A stretch of 64,000 nt of DNA from Malaya genurostris (Eukaryota; Arthropoda; Insecta; Diptera; Culicidae), in NCBI RefSeq assembly GCF_030247185.1, contig NC_080572.1, positions 170,444,975 through 170,508,974 on the forward strand, in the 5' to 3' direction. Shown here in pieces: positions 23,775 to 60,726 of this stretch. A model generated the notes under the pieces. It did no database searches and was not told the DNA's origin. It was given only the letters and a program-made list of their open reading frames with translations. Within the stretch, counting starts at the first letter, position 1. The number at the start of each line of letters is the position of its first letter. A program made the position numbers and the translations under genes.

Positions 23775-24385
23775 GAATCAAATTAAAGGTCTTACAGTAC
23801 AGTACATTTTGACCGGTTCCGAACGATTCTGGAATTGTATAGTGATGAACGCTAAGAATTTCAAAGTCATTCTAAGTGATGATAAAATAAACTTTTCAAA
23901 ACTGCGCTAAAAACTATTGTAATTTGAATGTCTCGTTAGTTGATGACCAATCGAACCAACCTTGGTTGTAAGGGTCACCAGTTTCCGAATACGCAATCGT
24001 AGAAAATCTTTTAAATTGAGCTAGATCCTCGGCGAACAACGCCATTCGCATGAATTTTACACATATAATTCAACATAGAAGTAACAGGAGCTCAGAATTC
24101 AGCTTTCCTAGCTAACATTTGAAATCTTGTTTGTGTTTGTTGGGTTCATCAGACAAGCAAAGTCATGAGCTCCTGTTACTCTTGTGTGTAAACTCTAGAA
24201 ACAAATTTTTAACTTCAATTATATAAAGTGACAAATCCTACATGAATGTTTCAAAATTGTTCAATTTCAATTTAATACAGTTTATCTGTTGAACAATCGA
24301 TTGGGTATTCAAGGTCATCTTTCATAAAAACTTGGAATCTGCAAAGCGCTAAAATTGAATAACATTCCTCGCATTTCGCGATAAG
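23775..24385. other. No gene recognised
   Basis: AT-rich; no coding motif. GAGCTC-containing words near 24090 (ACAGGAGCTCAGAATTC) and 24166 (CATGAGCTCCTGTTAC) form a weak inverted pair. Confidence 0.3.
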
Positions 24386-24389
24386 ACAA

Positions 24390-25064
24390 GTTCTCTCGAA
24401 ATGTCGGTAATACAAACTACCCACACATCCCCTATTCTATGACTTCAAAGTGGCATACGACACAATCGATCGAGAACAGCTATGCTATATCCGTGTATTT
24501 TGAACGCTCTCGAGTTCCTTCGATATTGATACAAATATTGATAGACGGAGACGATATCGAGGTGGTTGACGCGTTCGTGTATTTGGGTTCACTGGTGAAC
24601 GCCGATAATGACACCAGCAGAGAGTATTTTGGCAGGAAATCGTGCGTACTTTCGACACAAAAAAGCCCTTCGATCCAGTAAAGTACGTCACCACAAGAAA
24701 TTGACCATCTACAGAACGCTCATTAGTTCAGTTGTTCTCTATGACCACGAGACCTAGACTATGTTGGCAGAGGATCAACGCGCCTTTAGTGTTTGGACAA
24801 CTACGTTGGGCTGGGTATGTCATTAGGATGCCGGACGGCAATCCAGTGAAAATGATTCTTGAATCTGATCCGGTAGGCTCAAGTAAAAGTGGAGCACAGC
24901 GAGCAAGGTGGATCGATCAAGTGAAGGGGGATTTACGAAGTATTCGAGCTTTGAGTGGCTGGCGAAGAGCGGCCATGGATCGAGCTACCTGGGGACGTTT
25001 GCAGACGTTCTTAGATACTGCAAAAAACACCACAGGACTAGGTTGAAAGATCATCATCATGTTC
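24390..25064 (+). pseudogene. Non-LTR retrotransposon relic (RTE-like), copy 1
   Basis: Plus-strand remains of a reverse transcriptase and its C-terminal region: LFYDFKVAYDTIDREQL at about 24428 (palm motif A side), a jump to IDGDDIEVVDAFVYLGSLVN at 24541, a broken stretch, then GQLRWAGYVIRMPDGNPVKM and WGRLQTFLDTAKNT up to about 25043. The 3' end is followed by ATCATCATCAT, the short-repeat tail common in RTE-type elements. The endonuclease part and the YxDD box are missing. Close relatives lie at 47775-49775 and 54810-55965. Confidence 0.7.
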
Positions 25065-25065
25065 G

Positions 25066-26770
25066 TTTCATTTCCCATTCGAATTTGGCGAAAAAAGTAC
25101 TTTTTTCATTTGGAGTAAAAATTTACTCAAATTCCGATATGTTTATTACTCAAATCAAAGATGCGTTAATGGGTGGAGACTATGAGAACTGTGGTTAAGT
25201 CCGAAAAGCTTATTGTTCCACTGAATAACCTTTTTTTATGCATTTATTGCAATATTCTTGATTCTTCGAAACACATTGTTTCAACATTCAGTTGTATACA
25301 AACTCTATAACACTAGTATTCTAAGAAAGGTTAGTTTAAACAAAAATTTTCTGATTCGGGCTGGTGCCTTTCAACAGATGCCACGCAACTACAGAAGAAA
25401 AAAGGCGGGTGGGTTAAGTCAGGGGCATAACTGGATGTCGTGAATACGAAAACAACTGACATGTTCCTTAACACTTCCGAATATCAATTAGTTGATCAAT
25501 TGTATGAATTATGCAAGCATTCCCCTTTTCACATTTTTCGCAAAAACAAAGAAGGCTTCACTTGATCTCGATTACTGTGAATTTCACACAGCGAAAAGTG
25601 CACACATTTAATCAAATTGTTCTAGATTTGCACTAAACTGAGGATATTTACCTTCGATTTGCAAAGAAGAAATCCTAATAGTTCTTTAGAAATCGTTTAG
25701 CAGCTGTGACGTAATCGCTCTTGTCGGAAGAGAAACTAGCTTTGCAAACGACACACAGTACATTTGCTCGCAGTGGCGATAGAATCCAAACTGATCCAAT
25801 TTTTGTTAAGAGGTTTCTTTTTACGTGATTTCGTTTGCAGTTTTTTCACTAAAGGGCGGTCCTAACGGCTATAAAAATAGCAGCATATAGAATTTTAAAG
25901 TCGATTATTTCATTTCGAGTTTGTATTTCACTGAAAGAAACTATCAGGAAGCTGTACGGGGTTCATTCCAGCCTTTCAGAAGGACCAAATTGTGAAACTC
26001 ACTACGATATTAAGCACTGTTCCGAACATTTTTCTCGGACGATTTGTTGAACAGCAGCAGATATTTTGTTATCTTCCTCAGAACGCGTTCTGATTGGCTC
26101 GATTCTATTGGTAATTAGATTATATGAATCCTTCCACAGATTACTGAGCTATGAGCTTTAAAAATACGAGAAAGGCAAACGCGCCTTATGAATTATCCTA
26201 TTTGATACTCTTTTATACCAAACATTTCAGAAAAGTTTAATTTTTAATTATTTGTGATTATGTCACACAACTGAATATATTATCATAAAATTGTGATCAT
26301 ATTTCCGATGGCATGTAGCAAAATTATGTTGATTCGTTAGATACAACAAGAGATATTCACGATCAAAAACTTATCACTCTCTCAGAGGGTAAATTTTGAA
26401 AAGGCACCCCATAGTAAAGTAAGTCGTATTCACGACAAAAGAGCCGTGTGGGTTGGAGCCAACAATAAATGAATCTTACCACGGATGCAGTAGCTCGAAA
26501 AATGTGCTTCCAAGACGTATAAATGTTCTACTTTTAATTATGAATCAAATCATACTAGAAATGAATAACAATATTAACTTTACTTGTATTTGTCAGAATT
26601 TTTGGGCGAATTTGGGCAATTTTACCCGCATTGTTAAATACAACTCAATTATAAAAAAGTTTGTTAAGCTCGTTGCCGAAGTACATATGTTGTAGAAATG
26701 TGCATTAATTATGATATAGGTTGGAACAAATGCGTAGGGTGTCTGGCTTACTCTCATTTCCCCTTCGTGT
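25066..26770. other. No gene recognised
   Basis: About 1.7 kb with only short frames. A hairpin-repeat trace (CGAGAAAGGCAAAC) lies near 26168. Nothing else recognised. Confidence 0.35.
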
Positions 26771-26978
26771 ATGTTTCAACAGACTTCACAGTCGATCCAT
26801 AGCGTACAGAATCATTGCATCACTGGTACAACGATCCTAATGACACTAAGAATCCTTCCATGTCGGGGCTCGAACATTCATCAACTAATGACACTAAGAA
26901 TCCTTCCAGGTCGGGGATCGAACATTCGTCAACTGACTTGTAAGACCAGCGCCCTATGCATTGAGTCGCTAACTCGGG
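26771..26978 (-). mobile_element. tRNA-derived SINE (family 2), antisense, internally duplicated
   Basis: Antisense relative of the SINE at 9293. The head is at the right (CCAGCGCCCTATGCATTGA) and the body at the left (CAACAGACTTCACAGTCGA). A 48-bp stretch covering the B-box (AATGACACTAAGAATCCTTC to ATCAACT) is present twice in tandem, at 26839-26886 and 26887-26934, with three differences. Confidence 0.68.
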
Positions 26979-26999
26979 AATTTGAATCGCATGTCACTT

Positions 27000-27363
27000 A
27001 TTTTTAGTTTAGTTCAATAAGTGTATACTCACAAAAATTTTCCGTTCCTGACAAACTAATTCGATTGGGGTATGAAACTCGCTTCTTAAGATAAAAAAAT
27101 CACTGTAATTGCATAACCTTGAATTAAACAGAAATGTGTGTATGGAGGTATATTCACATTCATCAGTGGCTCCCAACTCTTTTATATCGTGGACCTCTTT
27201 GAAACCATAAAAGTTCTCCGTGGACTCCCACGTATGAAATTAATTTCGTGCGCTGGAAATATATTTACTTTCTTTTTCGGAAATTACATAGTATCAACGG
27301 AAAATGACACACACGTTCGAGTAAACGAAAACATGGTCGTTGTATTGACTTAAAACCATTTTT
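27000..27363. other. No gene; repeat traces
   Basis: Around 27030-27130 a faint distal end of the dispersed repeat (AAATCACTGTAATTGCATAACC) is visible. At 27160-27250 GGCTCCCAACTCTTTTATATCGTGGACCTC may be an old relative of the hAT MITE end. No coding region. Confidence 0.3.
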
Positions 27364-27574
27364 ATTAGAGTACCTAAAACTAGAGTGACTATAATCCTAA
27401 AACCAGAGTGGCGACATCTCATCCGTAATGTTGGCAACAATTCAAAACATTTAATCCAAAAAGTTGAAAGTTTGGATAGGTTTATCTTGTATTTGACAGG
27501 TCGTTTTCTCGTTTGGAACAAAGCTGTCATTCCAAACGAACAGCTGTCCTCACTCTGGTTTTAGGTACTCTAAT
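27364..27574. mobile_element. MITE with ATTAGAGTACCTAAAAC ends
   Basis: A 211-bp sequence with inverted ends of about 24 bp: ATTAGAGTACCTAAAACTAG at the left and its match ATTAGAGTACCTAAAACCAG read inward from the right. The left end is followed by a second direct CCTAAAACCAGAGTG. The interior has a hairpin (TCGTTTGGAA ... TTCCAAACGA) at about 27510-27540. No coding frame; target duplication unclear. Confidence 0.6.
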
Positions 27575-28026
27575 TATTATATTGAATTTGATGCAACATA
27601 ACAGCATGTACTGCTAAAAACAATTGCTGATAGATAGCTGACATACATAATACAATGATTACTATTCAATGAAAGATTAGTAGGCAGTTAAATACATCAA
27701 ATGTAATATTTACTTTTTCTGAGAGTGATGAATTCGGTTATTGTTTTTGACTACATGCATAATGTGCTACAAAATTTGGCCTAAGGTGACTAAAATTAGT
27801 TTAAAAGCGATAAATTTGTTTGTTACAGAAAACTTATGTATTCTTCTTTTATTGTTACAGGTTGTAAATCTTAGTGTTGTGCTTTAAATTAGTAAATAAA
27901 TTTTAGTAAATAATTGAAATTCGAGTTTCATAAAATTGGAAAACACAAATTAAAGAGCGGTGATATTTTACATACTTTGTGTGGAAAAACAAATTTTTAT
28001 TGTTCTAAGTTTCGACGGCGACGACC

Positions 28027-52918
<24,892 letters not shown>

Positions 52919-54080
52919 ACAAACAATCAAACAAATAAAGAAAACTGGAGAATTCAAGCAGTGTACTACATGCCAAGCAATGGAACGCTTCCTTTTCGAT
53001 CGACGCATGCTTTTTTAACAAGGTATGCCAAAGGAAAAAAAACATACTAGCGCTCAAACAAAACTTTATTTTTTGAACATTATTTTTAAAATTATACTAA
53101 AACGAAACAGTAAACAAAAGATTATTTATTTGTAATCATTTTATTGCAAACAAAACAAAAGAATTTTTCTTCCAAAATTTGTCAAATGCGAAGAATAATG
53201 CCTTACTGCTTGAAGCTAAACAACATACTTAAGATATAATGAAATGCCTATATTTAATTAAGTGGAGCTAAAAATCAAAAAAGAAAACATTGTAAATTTG
53301 AAATCAAAGCAGGACAGAATGAAACTTATTAATTCATTTTTATTTGTATGTTTGATTATTTCTCAAAAATATCACACTCATGAGTTTAAATCAAAACCAA
53401 GTGATATAATTTCAGCAATTGTTATGTCGTGATAAATTATATCAAAGGCAAAGGAAAGATCACTGTAAATATGGTCTGTCTGCAAACCCATCGACATAGA
53501 ATCAGACTGGGGACATAAAAGAAGCTTTCCTTAAGTTAAGAAATACTGCTACAGAAGTGATATTTATTTAGGTAAAATCAATTGACAATATGGCCCTAAT
53601 GATAATTTTTAATAATATACAGGTATCCACTGCGTGGTAGAATAAAGTCAAATTCTAATGATAGGCGATTGAATAATGTCTGCAAATCAATAACAGCATT
53701 GTTAGCACCATAGTTGGGTCGGACGTCGATATTAATTTCGCGAAGCAAAGTGCGCAGTCAATCTTATCATTCAAAACATTTGCCATTAATAAAGCAAGGT
53801 AAAGATATCATCGAACTTGTAGAGTATCGAGACCGATTAGTAACAAACGACTTTCGTAGCTTGGTAGTTTGGGAAGATTGTTCCACAGTAAACGCCGAAG
53901 TGCGAAGCAAATGATTCCAAACGACTGAGTAGTACTCAAGGGATGAACAAACAAGTGGACAGTTAAAAGATTTTAAGCAACATACGTCTGTAAAATGTTC
54001 AACCATCCTCATTACAAATCCTAATTTGCGAGAACACAGAATTTAGAATACCGTTTTAAGGTAGATCTCTTAGTCGTTTT
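52919..54080. other. Coronin 3' region and spacer
   Basis: AATAAA at 52936 may end the coronin transcript. The rest is AT-rich with no recognised feature apart from short frames. Confidence 0.4.
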
Positions 54081-54809
54081 GAATTATTTCACTACGGCGG
54101 TCTGTCATGGTGGAGTTGGCTGGATTATTTTGATACAAAAACGATCGCTGGCTGCAGTGGCTCGACTGTGGGGGGCTTCAATGAAGCTAATCATGCTGCG
54201 TCCCAGTACAACATAGATCGATGCATTAAGCGCGTCATTGGTTCAGAAGGGCAACTGGTTCCAAACGAAGAGCAGACATCTACAATCGCGAGCAAGACCA
54301 GGATTTTGATGCAACGAGAAGAGATAATACATGCCGTTAGGTGTAGTTAGGAATACTACTTCATAACACTCACACACAGGACCGGGACGGTTGAAGTACG
54401 CTGGTTCGACTGTGGTGGGGGGTTTAGGAGCTTCCAAAATACCAACCGCACATTCCCCGGTGAACGGAAACATTTAGGTTAGAACCGGTGCTAAATAAAT
54501 AGATGTAATAATAACCTACATTGCGTCCCAGTATGATCCCGAGCCGGCTCATAACGGCAGTGGTGTTTTATAGAGTCCCTCTATAAGACGATCCGGGGGT
54601 TCATTGATGGTCCATATTCACTGGCATACTAACATCATTCTCATCGGAAGAAGGCGGAGAGACATAGATAGGCGGGCACCAGATGGATTGTCCTTACGAA
54701 AGAGAAGTCACAGCATGAAATTTAGCCTGAAGACCAACTTTGAAGGAAACAAAGTTCAGGATGTTGACGTCCGTGGCCTTCTTCACTAGCCCGAAATTTA
54801 GATCCGTCT
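54081..54809. other. Unassigned, possibly part of the adjacent LINE relic
   Basis: More GC-rich than the flanks. GCGTCCCAGTA occurs twice (about 54199 and 54522) and a GTxxGGTTCGACTGTGG-type phrase twice (about 54157 and 54399), each followed by GGGGG and a purine-rich run. A frame at 54604-54789 is unrecognised. Position directly before RT remains suggests 5' sequence of the same element. Confidence 0.3.
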
Positions 54810-55965
54810 TCCGTTAGTTGCTCGATCATCTCTATATTAACGCTGAGATAAAAACGGGAGAGGTAGATCCAAAAATTAGGAAAAACTGGCGGAACCGTTT
54901 CAATATTGCAGTTTACGACCCACGCTTTAACTACCACGCGATCACACAACAAAGCACCGCATACGAGGTTCTCTCCCAAATTCTTTACCCCCGATTCTTA
55001 CCATTTGCAAGAGAGTTCGTGGGACATTACCAATCGGGATTCATGGGTCCTCGCACCACCACGGATACAATATTCGCAGGTTCTGCAGAAGGGACTCGAA
55101 TACAACGTGCCCATGCATCACTTGTTCAAAAACTTTTACTCAGTATACAATACAATCGATAGGGACCAACTAAAGCAGGTAATGCATGAATACGGTTTTC
55201 CTTCCATACTAGCACAATTATTCAAACGACGATGTTCATCATTTGGATATCGGGAACACTCTAGAGTCTTTTTGGATTACGAAGAGGGTTACGACAAAGT
55301 AATGGGCTATTGGGCCTGCTGTTCATCGTTGTGTTAGTAGGCATGAAAAGGAGAGCTGGAATAGCAGGTACGACTCTCAGGAAGTTCGTCAAGCTTCTTG
55401 ACTTCACCTAAGACATTGACATTATTGCACGAAACTTCGAGGCGATGTCGGAAAAGTACATCAAACTGAAAACTGAAGTTAGCAGGATTGTATTTGCCAT
55501 TAACGTTTCGAAGATTAAACTTCGTGTGTTTAGGGCCACTTGTAACCGCCGACAATGATACCACCTGAGACATTCAGAGACGGATCTTGGCGGGAAATCG
55601 TACGTTGATTAGACCGGTAATCCTCTACGGCCACAAGACCTGGCCTATGCTCATGAAGGGCGAATGTTGCATATCATCTATGATGAAGTGGTGCTGTTGA
55701 AAGAACCACACATCGTGCATGCCGAAAATATCGGACGTTTGAGGTGGGCAGCACTCGTCATTATGATGTGAGACGACGACCCGGTAAAGATGGTTCTTGA
55801 CAGTGATCCTGCAGGAGAAGACGGCTCAGCGAGCACGGTTAAACGACCAGCTAAAGGGCGACCCTTCGCAGACTGGTAGGCGACAAACAACATCGGACCG
55901 AGTTGAGTGGAGATTGCTTCTCCATACATCAAGAAACAACCCAGCACTAGTCTGATCTCTTCCGG
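54810..55965 (+). pseudogene. Non-LTR retrotransposon relic (RTE-like), sense copy
   Basis: Heavily broken plus-strand RT: YEVLSQILYPRFLPFAREFV and GHYQSGFMGPRTTTDTIF near 54960-55080, EYNVPMHHLFKNF and NTIDRDQLKQVMHEYGF near 55110-55200, then, after gaps, IGRLRWAALVIMM and DDDPVKMVLDSDPAGEDGSA near 55730-55830. Block order and wording match the relics at 24390 and 47775. Endonuclease and YxDD absent. Lies between the coronin and Bap170 3' ends. Confidence 0.65.
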
Positions 55966-57479
55966 CAATCTCTGAAGAACCTTTCATTTCAGCAATCACC
56001 GTCCGTGTAGAATTTTCGCAAATATTGATGTAGTTTAATAACACAAAATACTTCATTCCAAAACGTAGAGCACGGCGAGTGCTATTTAAGGTGGGTTCAA
56101 GATTTCGTTAAAAAAATTAAAAAAAACTTTCCGAAAACAGCTGGCAGATTTCTTGTATGTACGAGCCAATACGCTCTCTTAATTTCGTTGGTAAGTATTT
56201 CCTCTGCTCGTTCACATGTTTTCAAAGAGACATTGGTTTGAATTTCAATTTATGTAGTATACTTTGTATTCGGTATGGTAGCGCTTGGTGGTTTTCTTGT
56301 ATAGCTGATTTTTAGGACGGCTCCTCTGATGTCTCTCTTTGGTGGTTTGCCATGTTGCATAGTATCGTCGTTTATTTATCCTTAGAACAGGTGAAGAGAA
56401 AATAGCTTAAACCTCGCGATAATAATGTTATTTATTACTTATTCTTGTTGGTACCGCTTTTTTGATGGAAGGTGACCCCATGACGCTCCAACGAGAATAT
56501 AGAATTCCTCATTTCAATTTCCTCCTCAATTCATTCGTGTCGTCTATTAATGCGTCTTCGCTGTTGTTGTTGTTGGAGATATCATAATGATGTTTTCAGG
56601 TATTTTTTTCGTCTTGTAGTATATTGGTAACAGTCAATGGTTTATTTTAAGGAAATGTTAGCTCTATTAAATCTTTCAGTTCCTATCGCAGAAGTACTGC
56701 GGTTACTTGGATTTACCGTATGAGAAATTCTATTTTTTTCGAGTGTAGATATCCTCTTGCCTAGTTTCAGCTCAAAGGGTTTACCATAGTGAACAGCTTT
56801 CTGGAAATATTGACATTCAGCTGAAAGTGGTAAGTGACCAGCGATTTATGTGCGTGTTTTTTTTTAGTCCGAGAATCGTAGAAGAAAAATGAGCTTCCTC
56901 ATGCGCACGTACACCGTTCAAGATTCCGAGTTTTTTTTTCTTAATTTTTTTTGTGGGAAGGATTTTTTTAAACATAACGAAGTCAATAACGGATAACCTA
57001 GTGGGTGGACAGACGCGGTGATCGATTCTTTCCTTCGTTAATTTTGCTCGTCTTATTATTTAATCCATTTTACCGTTATCCCAGGTGCAAGCAACTAACT
57101 AGAAAACAAATCAAACTTGTGGAATCAAGTTTCATATGCTTATATAGTAATAGAAAGCCATATAAATTTTACATTGTAATTGCCAATGGCATTGACAAAT
57201 ATTTATATTCATTTTTACCAAATTGAAATCAACAACAAACAAAACTGTTTCATTTGTCATCATGTCACAATAAATACATTTAAAACTACACGAAAAAGTG
57301 TAATTTGAATGACAAACGAGTTATATTTGGAATATATATCATATTCCCGATGTATTTTTTGTTCGTTTTCAAAGTATATGTAAGGTGTGTCACAGTATAT
57401 AAAAATAGGTAAGTTGTTATTCAACTTCGAGCACTAATACACTCTTTCATCGTCGTCCAATAAAAGGGTTACCTTGTAC
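55966..57479. other. Spacer between LINE relic and Bap170 stop
   Basis: No coding region recognised. The part next to 57480 should hold the Bap170 3' UTR (minus strand), but I see no convincing poly(A) signal on that strand. Confidence 0.4.
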
Positions 57480-57594
57480 TTAAAAGTTATGCTGGGTGTC
57501 ATTCATTTCAAACAGAACCTGTGAAATAGTGCGACTGGCTTCAACGTTGTTCATTGCCATCCCCGCGAGATGAGGTTCGTAGGCCCGCAAGTTT
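57480..57594 (-). CDS. Bap170: Bap170 terminal exon
   Basis: 115 nt after the acceptor TTCTGTTTCAG: completes Arg, then NLRAYEPHLAGMAMNNVEAS and RTISQVLFEMNDTQHNF with TAA at 57482-57480. Confidence 0.88.
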
Positions 57595-60500
57595 CTGAAA
57601 CAGAACACAAAATGTAGTATCGTAAACTGTTACAAGGCTTTGAATGATGTTTACCTTCTTGCTGTATTATTATAAACCACCAGATTTCTGAGAATCAGAG
57701 CCGATGTAAGGCGAATGCTTTTAGTTACCGGTCCTTCGATATCATCCTGAAATTTATTAGGTATTAGTACTTAGATCTATCTTATTTTCTAACGGAGGGA
57801 AACCGGGAATCGTTGGTAGCACATTCATCAAAGACAAATATATCATACCTGAAACTCTTTAGCATTGGTCCAGTCGATGGCGTGTCTCTTAATAGCATGA
57901 AGCGCTGCCGGACCTGCAGCCGAAAGATGTCCAGGACCTTGAGATGGTACACTTGCTGCTTGTGTTGAGGGACTAGTTGAAGTTTCCGAAGTGGTTGATG
58001 AAGCTGAAGAACCGGGTGGAGTATGAGCACCCGGTTGTCGGACCAACGTAACTGGATATGCTTGTTGCGGTTGGTGAGCACCGGAACTGGCACTTGTTAT
58101 ACGACGCTGAACTGTTAACTTGAAGGACTGTAATATTTGAGAACTAGAACCATTAGAACGACAAGCAATTCAATGTAGAACTTACATCACTTGTGCAATG
58201 ACGGTCGAAGATGTGTGTCATCAAGGAGAACCGTTTACGGGGAAGGTTATCGCAAAGGTTTGGTCCAGGGCCCCATTGACAATAAATATCCGCAGTAGAA
58301 TCAACTGTATCGGGGCAATGGACAGCGCAAGCATGCATGTAAACTTCGTTTGCCGACGCAAACTTTTTCCGAGGGCATCCACGCCAATCACACACCCAGG
58401 GCCAACTTAACTCAACATCCTCGTCAACCACCTTGGACGGATCCATTGCCGGAATCATTTGTATTGTGCTGTTTGTACCAGACACAGGAATGGTCGTGGA
58501 TGTTGGTTGAATCGACGTCGACAAACTGTTTGAGGGAGCTGAAGGAGATGATGGAATTGCAGAAATAGCAGAAGCGATTGTAGTTAAAGGTGTCGAGAAT
58601 TGAGAATTGGAAATTGTTTTCGTAGAAGGTGTTGAGATTAGAGAAGACGTAGATGTAGACGAAGTGTTTGAAGTACTAGTGATACCTTTTGCCGGAACGG
58701 ATGACGTTGGGGTTGTTATCGTCACGATATTCGTTGAGGGAGATTCCGACACAGCTAACGCTTGAGATGTCATTTTTATGTTGGCTTGCGTTTGAACGGT
58801 TGATTTTTGCTGAGATTGCTGAACTGGTTGTGGTTTAGAATGGGGTGTCGATATCTTTTGCTGGACAACTTGGATTATTTGCTTTTGTGCCGGACCGGAT
58901 GAAGCAGAAGCCTGCTGCTGAACTATTATGGTTTTGGTAGGAAGTTGAGGCGAAGATTGAACAGTAACTGGTTTGGATGAAGGAGATTGTTGAGTTGATT
59001 GTTTTTGAAGAGTGATTATCTGTTGTTGCTGTTGCTGCTGCTGAGGGTGGAGGTTTTGTTGAATGAGCTTTTGCTGTGCAAGTTTTTGGCCAATTTGTGA
59101 AGGCGCAGGCTGAATAATTTGTTGAGAGATTATCTGTGGTTGAAGCTGCTGGGACGGAGATTGTATAACGATTTGTGGATGTGAAGGCTGCGCCACCTGG
59201 GGCTGAATTAAAATTTGTTGAGATGGTTGAGTCGACACTGACTGCTGTTGTGGTTGCTGAATAATTTGAAAAGTCTGCGATCCACTCTGCTGAAGAATTT
59301 GTTGAATCTGCTGAGTTGCGTTTTGCTGTTGCCCCAAATGAGTTTGAATGATTTGTGGTTGATTCGTTTTGATAATTTGTTGTGAAGGTCCTTCGATGCT
59401 TATTGTATTTCCCTGTTGGTTAGTCGTTATGTATATGGGCTTCTTTTCCACGATTTGGCCACCTGGTGACGATATTAAAGTCTGCGGATTGATAGTTATA
59501 AAAATTGAGACATTTAGTAGAGCTGTTATAGAGCGCGAATCAGTGCTATTTTATTCGTGTGGTGTTTGCTAGCACTTGAAGAACAAAAATTTACTAAGAA
59601 TACGCTTATTCAGTAATTTAATCAAAACTCAATTAAAAATTACCTGATGTTGCATCTGTCGAGGCATCTGAGTCATGATGATCTGTTGACCTTGTTGGTT
59701 CACAAACACCTTTTGAGGAGTTTGCGACTGAGCCTGGGCGAATTGCTGTCCACCAGCGTTTTGGGTTGGTTGTTGCTGCAGGATAATTATAGTTTTTTGT
59801 TGTGTGCCATGTTGTGGACTTTGAGTCAGAAGAACCGTTTGTTGGAGCTGTGGCTGTGGTTGTTGTTGTTGAGCTACAACGTATGTTTGACCCTGTGGAT
59901 TGGTAGCCAGTATGTATTGAGTAGGTTGTTGAGGATTGGAAATAACGGTAGGTTGCATGACAGGTGGCGCTTTTTGGAGCTGAATTTGACTTTGGTTGTG
60001 CTGTAGAATGACAGGCACAGTTTGATATCCTGTATCCGTTTTAATGGTAGCAGTTGTCTGGGCAGTCAACTGCTGTCCTCCCGCACCACCGGGAGATAGA
60101 AGCATCTGTTGTGGATTGTTTGGATTCATAATGATTTGACGCTGTAGAGGAGCAGGCACTGTGATAACCTGCTGTGTTGGTGCGGGTTGTATTTTAAACT
60201 TTGGTTCCTCCTTCGGAACTTTCATTTCGATGTCCTCTAAATCCTCATCAGCCAGAATTGAACCAGCTAGCTCGGCGTACAAATCAGCTGCCTTCGGAGT
60301 TACCTTTACCTCTTCTGTGTCTATCAAATCCAATTTTTTTGCTGGTGGCTCGGAAGAATCTATATCGCTTTTACGCTTCACTGTCGTTTCACCAATGGCA
60401 AACACAGGAGGATCATTTGTTTGTTTATCTAGTAAATCAACAAGCATTTTATTTGTTGAGCCTGGTTTGGTGAGAGCTCCGTCTGCTTGATAAGTTAAAG

Positions 60501-60726
60501 GGGCCAACGGTGGTGGATCTTTGTCCTGTGGATTAGTCGCGGTAATAACGGTATTCGTTGGGAGTGTACCGGGTTTGATAGAAATTGTGGAGTTTCCTAC
60601 TTTTATATTGGTCAAATTGTTAGGACTATTGGAAGTGACCACAACAGAGCTGTTGGGATGTTGAGAATTTCCCGTCGGTGCAGAATTTGTTTGTTTTTGT
60701 TTCATTAACTGCTGCCGTTGTGCAAC
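57480..60726 (-). CDS. Bap170: Bap170 / ARID2, C-terminal five exons (5' partial)
   Basis: Minus-strand exons 60726-59644, 59481-58186, 58127-57849, 57746-57655 and 57594-57480 join through GT-AG introns (phases 0, 0, 0, 2) to about 954 residues ending in TAA. Most is Gln/Pro/Ser/Thr-rich, with a run of Gln near 59030. The diagnostic part is the double C2H2-like zinc finger at the end of exon 2 (WVCDWRGCPRKKFA, EVYMHACAVHC, YCQWGPGPNLC, RKRFSLMTHIFDRHC), as in ARID2. It is followed by the conserved VTKSIRLTSALILRNLVVYN tail. ARID2/Bap170 defines the PBAP (PBAF) SWI/SNF remodeller and acts in the nucleus. The ARID and helical-repeat exons are not visible in the remaining 3.3 kb. Confidence 0.92.
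57655..57746 (-). CDS. Bap170: Bap170 short exon, conserved helix
   Basis: 92 nt after the acceptor AAATTTCAG: DDIEGPVTKSIRLTSALIL then RNLVVYNNTAR, ending in a split Arg codon (AG|A) before the donor GTAAAC. Matches the conserved C-terminal block of ARID2 proteins. Found from the splice sites. Confidence 0.88.
57849..58127 (-). CDS. Bap170: Bap170 exon, Ser/Pro-rich
   Basis: 93 codons after the acceptor AATATTACAG, from SFKLTVQRRITSASSGAHQP to HAIKRHAIDWTNAKEFQ, with donor GTATGA. The frame is fixed by in-phase joins on both sides. Confidence 0.88.
58186..59481 (-). CDS. Bap170: Bap170 exon with zinc fingers
   Basis: 432 codons, from TLISSPGGQIVEKK after an acceptor CCGCAG, through Gln- and Ser/Thr-rich sequence, to the zinc fingers encoded at about 58404-58186, before the donor GTAAGT. 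Confidence 0.93.
59644..60726 (-). CDS. Bap170: Bap170 exon (first visible)
   Basis: 361 codons, from the acceptor TTCTTTCTGCCAG to the donor GTAATT. Low-complexity Gln/Pro/Thr-rich; contains the nuclear-localisation-like stretch VKRKSDIDSSEPPAKKLDL and an acidic LADEDLEDIEMKVPKEE. Confidence 0.9.

Noticed and set aside
57782..58093. Second frame of about 100 codons on the minus strand
   Set aside because: Out-of-phase shadow of a Bap170 exon. The Ser/Pro-rich frame that joins in phase with the zinc-finger exon is the real one.
58198..60490. Several plus-strand frames of 67-119 codons
   Set aside because: Antisense shadows of the Gln-rich Bap170 exons (CAG/CAA runs read as Leu/Cys).
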